The position numbers and the translations under genes are program-made. Source: Brevundimonas vesicularis NBRC 12165 (GTDB taxonomy: Bacteria; Pseudomonadota; Alphaproteobacteria; Caulobacterales; Caulobacteraceae). Taken from it: a stretch of 64,000 nt of DNA. How positions within the stretch are numbered: position 1 is the first letter of the stretch; each line of letters starts with the position of its first letter. The notes under the pieces were generated by a model. The model worked only from the letters and a program-made list of their open reading frames with translations. It was not told the DNA's origin and made no database searches. Positions 43,350-53,755 of the stretch are shown piece after piece. The stretch covers positions 22,155 to 86,154 of the forward strand of contig NZ_BCWM01000017.1 in assembly GCF_001592205.1 (NCBI RefSeq). Reading direction: 5' to 3'.

Positions 43350-44540
43350 CTAAATGACGCCCAGCTCCCGGCCCGCCTGGGTGAACACTTCGACCGTCCG
43401 GTCGATCTGATCGAAGGTATGCGCCGCCGACATCTGTGTGCGGATGCGGGCCTGGCCACGCGGCACGACGGGGAACGAGAACCCGATCACATAGACGCCC
43501 AGCTCCAACGCCCGCGCCGCGAAATCCTGCGCCAGTTTGGCGTCGCCCAGCATGACCGGAATGATCGGATGCTCGCCGTCCAGCAGGGTGAAGCCTGCGT
43601 CCGACATGGCCCCGCGATAGCGATGGGCGTTGGCCGACAGGCGGGTGCGCAACGCATCGCCCTCGGCGCCTTGTGCGATGCGGATCGCCTCCAGGCTGGA
43701 CCCGCACACGGCCGGCGCCAGGGCGTTAGAGAACAGATAGGGCCGCGCACGCTGTTTCAGCAGTTCGACCACCGACTTCTTCGCGCAGATGAAACCGCCC
43801 ATGGCGCCGCCCAGGGCCTTGCCGAAGGTGCCAGTGACGAAATCCACCTCGACACCGTGATGGGCGAACGAGCCCTTGCCTTGCGGGCCCAAAAAGCCCG
43901 TCGCGTGACAGTCGTCCACCATGATCAGGGCGTCATATTTGTCGGCCAGCGCCCGGATCTCGTCCAGCTTGGCGATATAGCCGTCCATCGAAAAGGCGCC
44001 GTCGGTGGCGATGATGATGTCGCGGGCGCCCGCCGCGCGGGCCTCCTTCAGCCGGCTCTCCAGCTCGTCCATGTCGGAGTTGGCGAAGCGATAGCGTTTG
44101 GCCTTGCACAGCCGAACCCCGTCGATGATCGAGGCGTGGTTCAGGCTGTCGGAAACGATCGCGTCGTTTTCGCCCAGCAGCGGCTCGAACAGACCGCCGT
44201 TGGCGTCGAAGGCGGCGGCGAACAGGATGGCGTCCTCAAAACCGAGATAGGCGGCGATGGCCGCTTCCAGCTCCTTGTGGATCTCCAGCGTGCCGCAAAT
44301 GAATCGCACGGACGCGGTGCCCGCGCCCCACTTCGCTTGCGCCGCCATCCCGGCCTGGGTCACGCGCTCGTCGCCGGCCAGGCCAAGATAGTTGTTGGCG
44401 CAGAAGTTCAGCACGTCGCGGCCGGCGACCTGGATCACAGGCCCCTGGCGCGAGGCGATGATGCGTTCGGGCTTGGTCAGGCCCTGGGCGTCGATCTCGG
44501 ACAGTTCGCCGGCGACGCGGTCGTAGAAGCTCTGGGTCAT
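43350..44540 (-). CDS. kbl: Glycine C-acetyltransferase (2-amino-3-ketobutyrate-CoA ligase)
   Basis: 396 residues of the alpha-oxoamine synthase family. NFCANNYLGLAGDERVTQA starts it, and CHATGFLGPQGKG is family-typical. The PLP-lysine is in DFVTGTFGKALGGAMGGFICA. It cleaves 2-amino-3-ketobutyrate with CoA into glycine and acetyl-CoA. It precedes tdh on the same strand, the usual kbl-tdh order. Confidence 0.96.
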   Translation of the reverse strand: MTQSFYDRVAGELSEIDAQGLTKPERIIASRQGPVIQVAGRDVLNFCANNYLGLAGDERVTQAGMAAQAKWGAGTASVRFICGTLEIHKELEAAIAAYLGFEDAILFAAAFDANGGLFEPLLGENDAIVSDSLNHASIIDGVRLCKAKRYRFANSDMDELESRLKEARAAGARDIIIATDGAFSMDGYIAKLDEIRALADKYDALIMVDDCHATGFLGPQGKGSFAHHGVEVDFVTGTFGKALGGAMGGFICAKKSVVELLKQRARPYLFSNALAPAVCGSSLEAIRIAQGAEGDALRTRLSANAHRYRGAMSDAGFTLLDGEHPIIPVMLGDAKLAQDFAARALELGVYVIGFSFPVVPRGQARIRTQMSAAHTFDQIDRTVEVFTQAGRELGVI

Positions 44541-44582
44541 GAGCCGCGACCTACGCCGATTTTCGATCGGTTTCCACCCGCC

Positions 44583-45497
44583 TCAGGTCGCCGGCGCCGG
44601 GTTGGCCTCGGCCCGGATCGGACTGACGCGGATGCGGCCGCCGCAGGGGCTGAACGAGAACGGCAGGCTGACGGCGGCGGTATCGCTGGGCGCCGTGACC
44701 TTTATCGTGGCCGCGTCGGGACACGTCTTTTGCATGGCTTCATTGGGCACGACGCTCCAGGCCATTTCGAAATAGGCCTTGGCGCGGGGCGCCAGTTGGA
44801 CCGGCGTCGGGGCTTGGCCTTGGCGGAAATAGCTTCCGGGACTCTGTTCGGCGCGGATGGACGACAAGGTGCGTCCGCGCGCGTCCTGCAAGGTCACTGT
44901 CGGATAGCCGGTCAGACTGCAGGCCTGGGTTCCAATATTCTGAAGACTAAAGTTGCTGACCCGGTTTCCCGCACCCGCATCGCCGTCGCCTGCCGCCAGC
45001 GTCAGTTGAGGCCCCTTGCAGGGCATCGCAGCCGGCAAGACCCCGCCGGTCGCCTCGGTCGGCGTCTGACCTGGCGTCGGCAGCGGTCCGGGCGTCGCAT
45101 CCGCCCCGGGGATCGGCCGCGAGCAGCGCTCCAGCACCGCGACACCTGTGGTGCCGTCCGGACCCAGCCGGCTCAGCGTACCGCTCTCCTGCCCATCGCG
45201 CGTCGCCGTCCACCATTCCACCCCGCCGCCGACATAGCGCGCGCCGCTGGCGGCCTGCACCGAACGCAGCGCATAGGCCTGGTTCTGATGGGTCAGCTTG
45301 GCGTTGTCGCTGTCGACATACTGGACCTTAAGCGTCGCGCCGCTTTCGCAGGCATAGCCGATCGAGGGCGCATCGGATGCAGGGGCGGCCGACTGCTCGA
45401 CCGGCGCGGCGGGCTGTTCCGGCTCGGTGCGAGAGCAGGCTGCGGCGCCGGTCAGGGCGGCTATGGCGACGAATGCGGTCAGGCGGTGCGACATCAT
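44583..45497 (-). CDS. MliC-DUF4232 fusion lipoprotein
   Basis: 304 residues. The signal is MSHRLTAFVAIAALTGAAAC with lipobox GAAAC. Residues about 45-115 match the MliC (C-type lysozyme inhibitor) family: SIGYACESGATLKVQYVDSDN, AYALRSVQAASGARYVGGGVEWWTATRDGQ. The C-terminal part (from about 150) resembles DUF4232: CKGPQLTLAAGDGD, then FSLQNIGTQACSLTGYPTVTL with cysteines. MliC proteins bind host lysozyme. The fusion is unusual to my knowledge. It follows mce by 52 bases on the same strand. Confidence 0.8.
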   Translation of the reverse strand: MMSHRLTAFVAIAALTGAAACSRTEPEQPAAPVEQSAAPASDAPSIGYACESGATLKVQYVDSDNAKLTHQNQAYALRSVQAASGARYVGGGVEWWTATRDGQESGTLSRLGPDGTTGVAVLERCSRPIPGADATPGPLPTPGQTPTEATGGVLPAAMPCKGPQLTLAAGDGDAGAGNRVSNFSLQNIGTQACSLTGYPTVTLQDARGRTLSSIRAEQSPGSYFRQGQAPTPVQLAPRAKAYFEMAWSVVPNEAMQKTCPDAATIKVTAPSDTAAVSLPFSFSPCGGRIRVSPIRAEANPAPAT

Positions 45498-45549
45498 GTC
45501 ATGTCCTCTGGTTTCGCCTTCAACGGCCCAACCTGACCAAAGGCTCCGC

Positions 45550-45972
45550 TTAGTGCCCCGCTTTTGGCGCCTCCATCAGCTCGATCAATACGCCGCCCAT
45601 GTCACGCGGATGCAGGAAGACGACCGGCGTCCCGTGCGCCCCGATGCGCGGCTCGCCTGTGCCCAGGATCGTCACCCCCTTGGCGCGCATCTCGGCGACG
45701 GCGGCGTGGATGTCGGCGACCTCGAAACAGACGTGATGCTGGCCGCCCTTGGGATTCTTGGCCAGGAAGCCGACAATGGGACTGGTGTCGTCATAGGGTT
45801 CGATCAGCTCGATCTGAGCCGTCGGCGTATCCACGAAACAGACCTTCACCCCCTGCGCCGGCAGGTCGAACGGCTCGCCGATCTTCGTCGCGCCGAGGAT
45901 ATCGCGATACAGTTTGATCGAGTCGGCGATGGATGGCGTGGCGACGCCGACGTGGTTCAGGGTGCCAATCAT
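45550..45972 (-). CDS. mce: Methylmalonyl-CoA epimerase
   Basis: 140 residues with the vicinal-oxygen-chelate fold. Metal ligands: His in [11 protein letters not shown], Glu in [12 protein letters not shown] TAQIELIEP, His in [12 protein letters not shown], and Glu in GGVLIELME. It interconverts (R)- and (S)-methylmalonyl-CoA. It overlaps mutB by four bases. It is the last metabolic gene of the pcc-mut operon. Confidence 0.95.
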   Translation of the reverse strand: MIGTLNHVGVATPSIADSIKLYRDILGATKIGEPFDLPAQGVKVCFVDTPTAQIELIEPYDDTSPIVGFLAKNPKGGQHHVCFEVADIHAAVAEMRAKGVTILGTGEPRIGAHGTPVVFLHPRDMGGVLIELMEAPKAGH

Positions 45973-48128
45973 GACTTGTCCTTGTCGGGGGCAGGCTGGG
46001 CGTAACCCAGACGCTGGTTCAGCTTCTCGATCAGGTCGACCGCCGTATCGGCGATGGCCGAACCGGGCGGATAGACGGCGGCCGCGCCCATATCGAGCAG
46101 GGGCTGGACGTCGGACGGCGGGATCACGCCGCCGACCACGATCATGATGTCGGGCCGGCCCAGTTTCTCCAACTCGGCCTTCAGCTCGGGCACCAGCGTC
46201 AGATGCCCGGCCGCCAGCGATGATGCGCCGACCGCGTGGACGCCCTTCTCGACCGCTTCCTGAGCAGCCTCGGACGGCGTCTGGAACAGGCTGCCAGCCG
46301 TAACGTCGAAGCCCAGATCGCCGTATCCGGTCGCGACGACCTTTTGGCCCCGGTCGTGTCCGTCCTGTCCCAGTTTGGCGATCAGGATGCGCGGCGGGCC
46401 GCCGTCGTTCTCGACGAAGGTCGCCACCATCTCGCGGGCGCGGGCGAAGCGGGCGTCGGTCCCCGCCTCCTTGGCGTATACGCCCGACACGGTCTGGACC
46501 GTGGCCACGTGGCGGCCGAAGGCGACCTCCAGCGCGTCGGAGATTTCGCCCACCGTCGCCTTGGCGCGGGCGGCCTGAACCGCCAGTTCCAGCAGGTTGG
46601 CATTCCCGCGCGCCCCCTCGGTCAGGGCGTTCAGCGCCGCATCGGTCGCCGCCTGATTTCGCTCGGCGCGCAGGCGCTTCAGCTTGTCGATCTGGGCGGC
46701 CAGCACCGCCGCATTGTCGACCTTCAACATCGGAATGTCGTCGACGACGGGGTTCAGATATTTGTTCACCCCGACCACCGTCTGCTGGCCGGTGTCGATC
46801 CGGGCCTGGGTCTTGGCGGCGGACTCCTCGATCCGCAGCTTGGGGATGCCGGCTTCGATCGCCTTGGCCATGCCGCCCAGGGCCTCGACCTCAGCCATAT
46901 GGGCGCGCGCCCGTTCGGCCAGTTCGTGGGTCAGCCGTTCGACATAGAAACTGCCGCCCCAGGGGTCGATGACCCGCGTCAGCCCCGTCTCCTGCTGCAA
47001 CAGTATCTGGGTGTTGCGCGCGATCCGCGCCGAGAAGTCGGTGGGCAGAGCCAGGGCCTCGTCCAGCGCATTGGTGTGCAGGCTCTGCGTCTGGCCGCCC
47101 GCCGCCGCCATGGCCTCGACCATGGTGCGGGGCACATTGTTGAACACGTCCTGTGCCGCCAGCGACCAGCCCGATGTCTGGCAGTGAGCGCGCAGGCTCA
47201 GCGACTTGGGATCGACCCCGCCCTCTTTCCTGACCGCCTCGGCCCACAGCAGGCGGCCGGCGCGCATCTTGGCCACCTCCATGAAGTAGTTCATGCCGAT
47301 GGCCCAGAAGAAGCTCAGGCGCGGCGCGAACCGGTCGATTGGCATGCCCGCCGCGACGCCAGCGCGCAGATACTCGATCCCGTCCGCCAGGGTGTAGGCC
47401 AGCTCAATATCCGCCGAGGCTCCCGCCTCCTGCATGTGATAGCCGCTGATCGAGATCGAGTTGAACTTCGGCGTCTCCTGCGCCGTCCAGGCGAAGATGT
47501 CCGCGATGATCCGCATCGAGGGCCCGGGCGGATAGATGTAGGTGTTGCGGACCATGAACTCCTTCAGAATGTCGTTCTGAATGGTCCCGGTCAGCTTGGC
47601 GTGCGGCACGCCCTGTTCTTCGGCCGCGACGACATACAGCGCCAAGATCGGCAGCACCGCCCCGTTCATCGTCATCGAGACCGACATCTGGTCCAGCGGG
47701 ATCCCGTCGAACAGGGTCCGCATGTCATAGATGCTGTCGATGGCCACGCCCGCCATGCCGACGTCGCCCTTCACCCGCGGGTGGTCGCTGTCATAGCCCC
47801 GGTGGGTCGCCAGATCGAAGGCGATGCTCAGCCCCTTCTGACCGGCCGCCAGGTTGCGGCGATAGAAGGCGTTGGACTCCTCGGCGGTCGAGAAGCCGGC
47901 GTATTGCCGGATCGTCCAGGGATTGCCCGCATACATGGTCGGATAGGGCCCGCGCACGAACGGCGCGAACCCCGGCAGGCCGTGCGGGTGATCCAGCGCG
48001 TCCGTGCTGTCGGGACTATAGGCGGTCTCGACCGTCAGCCCCTCGGGCGTCAGCCAAGGATCGCGCGTCGGCCCCTGCCCCGTCGCATCGAGGTTCAGGG
48101 CGATCTTGCTGAAGTCGGGGAAACTCAT
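45969..48128 (-). CDS. mutB: Methylmalonyl-CoA mutase large (B12-binding) subunit
   Basis: 719 residues. The catalytic barrel has [27 protein letters not shown] and [13 protein letters not shown], while the C-terminal cobalamin domain has [20 protein letters not shown] (DxHxxG) and [17 protein letters not shown]. It rearranges (R)-methylmalonyl-CoA to succinyl-CoA. It overlaps mutA by four bases. The adenosylcobalamin-loading chaperone gene (meaB) is not in the window. Confidence 0.97.
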   Translation of the reverse strand: MSFPDFSKIALNLDATGQGPTRDPWLTPEGLTVETAYSPDSTDALDHPHGLPGFAPFVRGPYPTMYAGNPWTIRQYAGFSTAEESNAFYRRNLAAGQKGLSIAFDLATHRGYDSDHPRVKGDVGMAGVAIDSIYDMRTLFDGIPLDQMSVSMTMNGAVLPILALYVVAAEEQGVPHAKLTGTIQNDILKEFMVRNTYIYPPGPSMRIIADIFAWTAQETPKFNSISISGYHMQEAGASADIELAYTLADGIEYLRAGVAAGMPIDRFAPRLSFFWAIGMNYFMEVAKMRAGRLLWAEAVRKEGGVDPKSLSLRAHCQTSGWSLAAQDVFNNVPRTMVEAMAAAGGQTQSLHTNALDEALALPTDFSARIARNTQILLQQETGLTRVIDPWGGSFYVERLTHELAERARAHMAEVEALGGMAKAIEAGIPKLRIEESAAKTQARIDTGQQTVVGVNKYLNPVVDDIPMLKVDNAAVLAAQIDKLKRLRAERNQAATDAALNALTEGARGNANLLELAVQAARAKATVGEISDALEVAFGRHVATVQTVSGVYAKEAGTDARFARAREMVATFVENDGGPPRILIAKLGQDGHDRGQKVVATGYGDLGFDVTAGSLFQTPSEAAQEAVEKGVHAVGASSLAAGHLTLVPELKAELEKLGRPDIMIVVGGVIPPSDVQPLLDMGAAAVYPPGSAIADTAVDLIEKLNQRLGYAQPAPDKDKS

Positions 48129-49510
48129 TGAGCCGCCTCCTCGAAGGCTGCGGCAAAGCGGATCGGCGTTAATGGCTCGCAGACCCGTTCAACCGCCACG
48201 GCCGCCTCATCGCCCGCCTCGACCGGCGCCGGCCGCACGTCCGCGTCCACATATTTGGTCACGCCGATGATCTGGGCCGCTCCGTTCGTCAGCGCGGCCT
48301 CGCGGACCGCGCGGGCGCGGGCGATGCAGGGCTGGATGACCGAGCCCTTGAGCGCGTCGACCAGACCGCCTTCGGCCTCGATCATCTGGAACTCGGCCCA
48401 GCCGGCCTCCGCCAGGTCCCGCGTCCGGGCGTCCAGATACCAGGAGCCGGCGGCCGGATCGTCGACCCGACCCAAATTGGCCTCCTCCATCAACACCAGC
48501 TGAGTGTTCCTCGCCTGACGCCGGGCGAAGGCGTCCGACGTGCCTGAGGCGCGGGTGAAGCCATCCAGCACCACGACATCCGCCCCACCGACTGCGCCGG
48601 CGAAGCCCGCCGCCGTCAGCCGCAGCAGATTGGGCCAGGGATCGCGCGCCGACAGCATCCGCCGCGACGAGCGCGCTTCGATCACCGCCGGAACATCCAC
48701 GTCGAACGCCTTCGTCAGGCTGGCCCAGATCAGCCGCATGGCCCGAACCTTGGCCAGGCTGTCGAAATATTCCGCATCGACCGACAGGCCGACGACGGTG
48801 CCGCGCAAAGCCGCCTCGACCGACATCCCGGCCTCGACCGCCGCCTTCGCATGGGCCACGACGCTGGACGCCGCAAAGGCCAGCTCCTGCGCCGCCGATC
48901 CACCCGCCTCGTGTGCGACCCGGCCGCTGGCCAGGAAGAAGGTCGCGTCGGGATAGGCGCCCGCATGACGCGCCGCCGTATTGGCCGCCAGGCTCAGATG
49001 CTCTTCCACCGAACGCGGGGCGCCGCCCGCCTCGGCGAAGGCCGAGACCGGGTCCATATGAAACTGCAGCTTGGCGCGCGGCGAGCCCTTGGCGACGACC
49101 GCCAGCGCATTGGCCGCACCCGGCCCGTCGATCCCTGCATCCAGCGCGACCGGCGCCAGCTCCAGCGCCACGCCTTCCAGCGCCCGGCTGAGCGGGGCGG
49201 AATCCGCCAGAACCCGCCCCTTCAGCACCACCGACGCCGCGCCGTTCTCCAGATCGGTCAGGACGGCGGCGTTGACCGCTTCGGCATCGTCGCCTTCCAC
49301 CAGCGTCCGCAGATCCCAGGCCCGGCCTTCGGAGTCGGACGGACGCGGGGCGAAGATCGGCTGCACGCCCGTCGCGCCCGCGTACAGCGGCCGCGTCACC
49401 AGTTGGTCGGCGTCGAGATGCATCAGCACCTCGATCGGCCGATCCTTCAGCGCCTTCTGGGCCGCCTCGCGCCATTCCAGCGGCGTGGGCGCGGGAAAGC
49501 CCGTCATCAC
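48125..49510 (-). CDS. mutA: Methylmalonyl-CoA mutase small subunit
   Basis: 461 residues, related to the catalytic part of MutB but with no cobalamin-binding DxHxxG, so it is the non-catalytic partner. It starts [21 protein letters not shown], and the barrel motif shows as [47 protein letters not shown] is a shared mutase pattern. It overlaps pccA and mutB by four bases each. Confidence 0.92.
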   Translation of the reverse strand: MMTGFPAPTPLEWREAAQKALKDRPIEVLMHLDADQLVTRPLYAGATGVQPIFAPRPSDSEGRAWDLRTLVEGDDAEAVNAAVLTDLENGAASVVLKGRVLADSAPLSRALEGVALELAPVALDAGIDGPGAANALAVVAKGSPRAKLQFHMDPVSAFAEAGGAPRSVEEHLSLAANTAARHAGAYPDATFFLASGRVAHEAGGSAAQELAFAASSVVAHAKAAVEAGMSVEAALRGTVVGLSVDAEYFDSLAKVRAMRLIWASLTKAFDVDVPAVIEARSSRRMLSARDPWPNLLRLTAAGFAGAVGGADVVVLDGFTRASGTSDAFARRQARNTQLVLMEEANLGRVDDPAAGSWYLDARTRDLAEAGWAEFQMIEAEGGLVDALKGSVIQPCIARARAVREAALTNGAAQIIGVTKYVDADVRPAPVEAGDEAAVAVERVCEPLTPIRFAAAFEEAAQ

Positions 49511-51486
49511 CCGAACTCCACCAGCACGTCGTCTGCCGCCACCGGATCGCCGTCCTTGGCGCCGACGGCCTTCACCACCCCGTCGCGCTCGGCCTTCAGG
49601 ATGTTCTGCATCTTCATGGCCTCGATGATGGCCACCGTCTCGCCGGTCTTGACCTCCTGACCCACAACCACCGGGATCGAGACCACCAGACCCGGCATCG
49701 GCGACAGCACCATCTTCGACGTATCCGCCGCGACCTTCTCCGGCAGGCGCGCATACAGTTCGGCGACGTGGGGCCGCAGCACCCGCACCCGCGCCTTGGC
49801 CGCGCGGTGGCGGATGTCGAAGCCGTCGGCGACGCGCTTGACCTCGGCGGTGAAGGGCTCGCCGTCCAGATCGGCCTTGAACTGGGCCAGACCCGGCCGC
49901 CAGTCGATGTCCGACAGTCGGATGTCGCCCCCGCCCGTCAGGGTCAGGATCATCTCCTCATCCTCGTCATAGGACAGGCCGACGCCGTGCGGCGTTTTGT
50001 CGATCATCACGATCCAGTCGGTGCGGTCCGACGGATCGCCGTCCTGTTCGGCGATGACCTCGTGCATGGCTAGCGCCGAGGCGATCAGGATGCGCTCCTG
50101 GTCCTGCGTCGGTTTCAGGCCGTGGAAGCCGTCCGGGAACTCGTCCTTGATATAGCTGGTCGACAGATTGCCCGACTTGAACCGATCCTGATCCATCACC
50201 GCCGCCAGGAAGGGCACATTGTGGCCCAGGCCCGACAGGTGGGTGTCCTCCAGCGCGCGAGCCATGCCCTCGACCGCCGCCTCGCGCGTCTCGCCCCAGG
50301 CGCACAGTTTGGCGATCATAGGATCGTAGAACATGCTGATCTCGTCGCCCTCGCGGACGCCGGAATCGTTCCTGACCGTATAGTCCCCCTGATCGCCCTC
50401 TTCCGGCTGCTCGTATCGGACCAGCCGCCCGATCGAGGGCAGGAAGCCGCGATACGGATCCTCGGCGTAGATGCGGCTCTCGATGGCCCAGCCGTCGATC
50501 TTCAGGTCCTTCTGCTCGAAGGCCAGCGTCTCGCCCCAGGCCGAACGGATCATCTGTTCGACCAGATCGACGCCCGTAATCAGCTCCGTCACCGGATGCT
50601 CGACCTGCAGCCGGGTGTTCATCTCCAGGAAGTAGAAGCTCTTGTCCTGACCGGCGACGAACTCGACCGTGCCGGCCGAGTCATAGTTCACCGCCTGGGC
50701 TAGGGCGACGGCCTGCGCCCCCATGGCGGCGCGGGTGGCCTCGTCCAGCAAGGGGCTGGGCGCCTCCTCGATGACCTTCTGGTTGCGGCGCTGGATCGAA
50801 CATTCGCGCTCGAACAGATGGACCACATGGCCGTGCTTGTCGCCCAGCACCTGGATCTCGATATGGCGCGGATCGACGATGAACTTCTCCAGGAAGACCC
50901 GGTCGTCGCCGAAGGCGTTCAGCGCCTCGGCCTTCACCGCTGCGAATCCCTCGGCCATGTCGGCGTCCGAATGGGCCACGCGGATGCCCTTGCCGCCGCC
51001 GCCGGCCGACGCCTTGATCATGACCGGATAGCCGATCTGGTTGGCGATCCTGACCGCCTCGTCCGGCGTCTCGATCAACCCCATATGGCCCGGCACGGTC
51101 GAGACCCCCGCCTCGGCCGCCAGCTTCTTGGAGCTGATCTTGTCGCCCATGGCCTCGATGGCCTCGGGGTTCGGGCCGATGAAGGCGATCCCCTCGTCCC
51201 TCAGCCGCCGCGCGAACCCGGCGTTCTCGCTCAGGAAGCCAAAGCCCGGATGCACGGCCTGCGCGCCCGTCTGGCGCACCGCCTCGACGATCTTGTCCGC
51301 CAGCAGATACGACTGCGCCGCCGGCGCCGGCCCGATCAGCACCGCCTCGTCGGCCATCTCGACCGCCAGCGACCCTGCGTCGGCCTCCGAATAGACCTGC
51401 ACCGTCTGGATGCCCATGCGGCGGCAGGTCTTGATGATCCGAACCGCGATCTCGCCCCGGTTGGCGATGAGGATTTTGGAGAACAT
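49507..51486 (-). CDS. pccA: Propionyl-CoA (acyl-CoA) carboxylase alpha chain, biotin-containing
   Basis: 659 residues. The biotin carboxylase domain is MFSKILIANRGEIAVRIIKTC, with KASAGGGGKGIRVAHSDADM (ATP-grasp) and ECSIQRRNQKVIEEAPS, then FLEMNTRLQVEHPVTE. A linker with the BT domain follows. The biotinyl lysine lies in AIIEAMKMQNILKAERDG near the C-terminus. With PccB it makes (S)-methylmalonyl-CoA. It starts directly after the orphan gene's stop (TGAATG). The DNA here is about 65% GC, in contrast to that gene. Confidence 0.96.
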   Translation of the reverse strand: MFSKILIANRGEIAVRIIKTCRRMGIQTVQVYSEADAGSLAVEMADEAVLIGPAPAAQSYLLADKIVEAVRQTGAQAVHPGFGFLSENAGFARRLRDEGIAFIGPNPEAIEAMGDKISSKKLAAEAGVSTVPGHMGLIETPDEAVRIANQIGYPVMIKASAGGGGKGIRVAHSDADMAEGFAAVKAEALNAFGDDRVFLEKFIVDPRHIEIQVLGDKHGHVVHLFERECSIQRRNQKVIEEAPSPLLDEATRAAMGAQAVALAQAVNYDSAGTVEFVAGQDKSFYFLEMNTRLQVEHPVTELITGVDLVEQMIRSAWGETLAFEQKDLKIDGWAIESRIYAEDPYRGFLPSIGRLVRYEQPEEGDQGDYTVRNDSGVREGDEISMFYDPMIAKLCAWGETREAAVEGMARALEDTHLSGLGHNVPFLAAVMDQDRFKSGNLSTSYIKDEFPDGFHGLKPTQDQERILIASALAMHEVIAEQDGDPSDRTDWIVMIDKTPHGVGLSYDEDEEMILTLTGGGDIRLSDIDWRPGLAQFKADLDGEPFTAEVKRVADGFDIRHRAAKARVRVLRPHVAELYARLPEKVAADTSKMVLSPMPGLVVSIPVVVGQEVKTGETVAIIEAMKMQNILKAERDGVVKAVGAKDGDPVAADDVLVEFG

Positions 51487-52095
51487 TCAGGCGCCCTTTA
51501 CGTCGGCGGTGGCGTGCATATCTCGGATTTTTGACAGACCCTTGGAGCATCGATCACGAATATCGACCAAGGCATCCTGCAGTTCAGAAACTGCTTGTGG
51601 TTCACCAAAAAAGAGAAGGGTGTTGGTGGCAGCGTCGTATCCAAGCGGCACAGCAGACATGTATTCGGCCATACCCTCGTCATGTTGGACAAGTTCGACC
51701 GCTATGAAGGGCGTTCCGTCTTCTTGAATGCGAGCGTCGATGCGTTCGTCGAGATGTTCGACGTGATCGCGCCACGCACGCTGCCCCAGCGTATGGGAAG
51801 CCGTATCCGCCTCAAGACCGGTAAGCTCCCTTAGTTCTTCAGCGCGGGAATTTGCGACAACCTTTGCCTCTTTGGATCGAGCCGAAGGCCAGAATACGCG
51901 TGAAACACCCGCTGCGCTTTGAAGGCCCAGTTTAAGAGCATCAAGAACAGTTTGATTCTCTAACCTTTCAACGACTTCTGCGACAACTTCGACCCGGCCA
52001 GCTAACTCGCCTGCACGATTAAAGTGCCCCAGAGCTTTTGCCGCTTCAGTGAGCGCATAGATCAAAAAAAGCTCGCTTCGACCCACGCGTGTCAT
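51487..52095 (-). CDS. Orphan protein of unknown function between pccB and pccA, lower GC
   Basis: 202 residues, no family recognised. Mostly helical: [40 protein letters not shown] and [21 protein letters not shown]. There is no signal peptide, span or cysteine cluster. The gene overlaps pccB by four bases (ATGA) and its stop abuts the pccA start (TGAATG), so it is translated with them. Three 60-base stretches counted by hand (51541-51720) give 50-55% GC, against 65% in a pccA line (50041-50100). This and its less biased codons suggest it came from elsewhere. It could be a regulator or a chaperone of the carboxylase, or an unrelated passenger. Confidence 0.75.
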   Translation of the reverse strand: MTRVGRSELFLIYALTEAAKALGHFNRAGELAGRVEVVAEVVERLENQTVLDALKLGLQSAAGVSRVFWPSARSKEAKVVANSRAEELRELTGLEADTASHTLGQRAWRDHVEHLDERIDARIQEDGTPFIAVELVQHDEGMAEYMSAVPLGYDAATNTLLFFGEPQAVSELQDALVDIRDRCSKGLSKIRDMHATADVKGA

Positions 52096-53627
52096 AGCGG
52101 AATATTATCGTGCTTCTTCCAGGGGTTTTCCTGGACCTTGTTCTTCAGCGTCCGCAGGGCCTTCACCAGCCGCCGCCGCGTGCCATGCGGCATGATGACG
52201 TCGTCGATGTATCCCAGCCCCGCCGCCACGAACGGATTGGCGAAGCGGTCCTTGTACTCCGCCTCGCGCGCGGCCAGGGCCGCCGGGTCGCCGGCCTCCT
52301 TGCGGAAGATGATCTCGACCGCCCCCTTGGCGCCCATGACCGCGATCTCGGCTGTGGGCCAGGCGTAGTTGACGTCGCCGCGCAGGTGTTTGGAACTCAT
52401 CACATCATAGGCGCCGCCATAGGCCTTGCGCGTGATCAGGGTCAGTTTCGGCACCGTCGCCTCCGCATAGGCGAACAGCAGCTTGGCCCCGTGTTTGATC
52501 AGGGCGCCGTACTCCTGCTTGGTCCCCGGCATGAAGCCCGGCACGTCCACCAGCGTCACCAGCGGAATGTCGAAGGCGTCGCAGAAGCGCACGAACCGCG
52601 CGGCCTTGCGGCTTGAATCGATGTCCAGCACGCCCGCCAGCACCTGGGGCTGGTTGGCGACGATCCCGACCGTCTGGCCGTCCAGCCGACCGAAGCCGCA
52701 GATGATGTTCTTGGCGAAGTCGGCCCCGATCTCGAAGAAGTCGGCCTCGTCGACCACCTTCAGGATCAGCTCCTTCATGTCATAGGGCTGGTTCGGATTG
52801 GCCGGGATCAGGGTGTCCAGCGACGGCTCGTCCCGCTCGGGCTCGTCATAGCTCTCGCGCACCGGCGGCTTTTCACGGTTCGACAGCGGCAGGAAGCCGA
52901 TCAGGCGGCGCACCTCCGACAGGGCCTCAAGGTCGTTCTCGAACGCCCCGTCCGCCACGCCCGACTTGCCGGCGTGAACGCGGGCGCCGCCCAGGTCCTC
53001 GTGGCTGACCACCTCATTGGTGACGGTCTTCACCACGTCGGGTCCGGTCACGTACATGTAGCTCGTGTCCTTCACCATGAAGATGAAGTCGGTGATGGCC
53101 GGCGAATAGACGTCGCCGCCAGCGCACGGGCCCATGATCACGCTGATCTGAGGGATAACCCCGCTGGCCAGGGTGTTCTGCAGGAAGATGTCGGCGTAGC
53201 CGGCCAGGCTCTCGACCCCTTCCTGAATCCGCGCGCCGCCTGCGTCGAACAGACCGATGATCGGCGCCCCCGCGGTCAGGGCCATCTTCTGCAGCTTGAC
53301 GATCTTGGCCGCATGGGCGCCCGACAGGCTGCCGCCGAAGACGGTGAAGTCCTTGGAAAAGACGTAGACCAGCCGTCCGCCGATCGTGCCGCGCCCCGTC
53401 ACCACCCCGTCGCCGGGGATGCGCTGGTCCTGCATGCCGAAGTCGTGGCTGCGGTGCTCGACGAACATGTCGGTCTCCTCGAAGGAGCCCTCGTCCAGCA
53501 GCACGTCGATGCGTTCGCGCGCCGTCAGCTTGCCCTTGGCGTGCTGGGCGGCGATACGCTTTTCCCCACCGCCCAGTTTGGCGGCGGCGCGACGGCGCTC
53601 CAGTTCTTCAAGGATGGCTTGAGTCAT
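52092..53627 (-). CDS. pccB: Propionyl-CoA (acyl-CoA) carboxylase beta chain
   Basis: 511 residues from the ATG at 53627. The carboxyltransferase halves are visible: [45 protein letters not shown], and later [34 protein letters not shown] and [18 protein letters not shown]. It transfers the carboxyl group from biotin to propionyl-CoA. It is first gene of the pcc-mut-mce operon. Two ScfR-like operators lie at 53687 and 53743 upstream. The in-frame stretch before 53627 is not credible as coding. Confidence 0.96.
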   Translation of the reverse strand: MTQAILEELERRRAAAKLGGGEKRIAAQHAKGKLTARERIDVLLDEGSFEETDMFVEHRSHDFGMQDQRIPGDGVVTGRGTIGGRLVYVFSKDFTVFGGSLSGAHAAKIVKLQKMALTAGAPIIGLFDAGGARIQEGVESLAGYADIFLQNTLASGVIPQISVIMGPCAGGDVYSPAITDFIFMVKDTSYMYVTGPDVVKTVTNEVVSHEDLGGARVHAGKSGVADGAFENDLEALSEVRRLIGFLPLSNREKPPVRESYDEPERDEPSLDTLIPANPNQPYDMKELILKVVDEADFFEIGADFAKNIICGFGRLDGQTVGIVANQPQVLAGVLDIDSSRKAARFVRFCDAFDIPLVTLVDVPGFMPGTKQEYGALIKHGAKLLFAYAEATVPKLTLITRKAYGGAYDVMSSKHLRGDVNYAWPTAEIAVMGAKGAVEIIFRKEAGDPAALAAREAEYKDRFANPFVAAGLGYIDDVIMPHGTRRRLVKALRTLKNKVQENPWKKHDNIPL

Positions 53628-53686
53628 GATGGATCTTCGCCTCTCGTTCAAAGAACGCGTGGCGCCTTCATCGCAAAATGGCAAAC

Positions 53687-53753
53687 GCAACTTTGCAAAA
53701 AGTGTGGAACTGCGCGGGCTTGCAAAGGATGGCGATATGATCTGCAAAGTTGC
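53687..53753. promoter_or_regulatory. Paired ScfR/RamB-like operators between pccB and the regulator gene
   Basis: GCAACTTTGCA (53687-53697) and its exact reverse complement TGCAAAGTTGC (53743-53753) flank the divergent intergenic region. A third, weaker TTGCAAAG is at 53720-53727. The first extends to AACTTTGCAAA, the core of the RamB motif of Corynebacterium as I remember it. The second ends two bases before the regulator ATG, suggesting autoregulation. Confidence 0.7.
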
Positions 53754-53755
53754 GA

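Noticed and set aside
43320..45536. A 738-codon open frame on the plus strand
   Set aside because: It runs opposite kbl and the MliC lipoprotein gene, which are well supported. No domain can be seen in the translation.
46236..48131. A 631-codon open frame on the plus strand
   Set aside because: It is opposite mutB. The product is of low-complexity composition without motifs.
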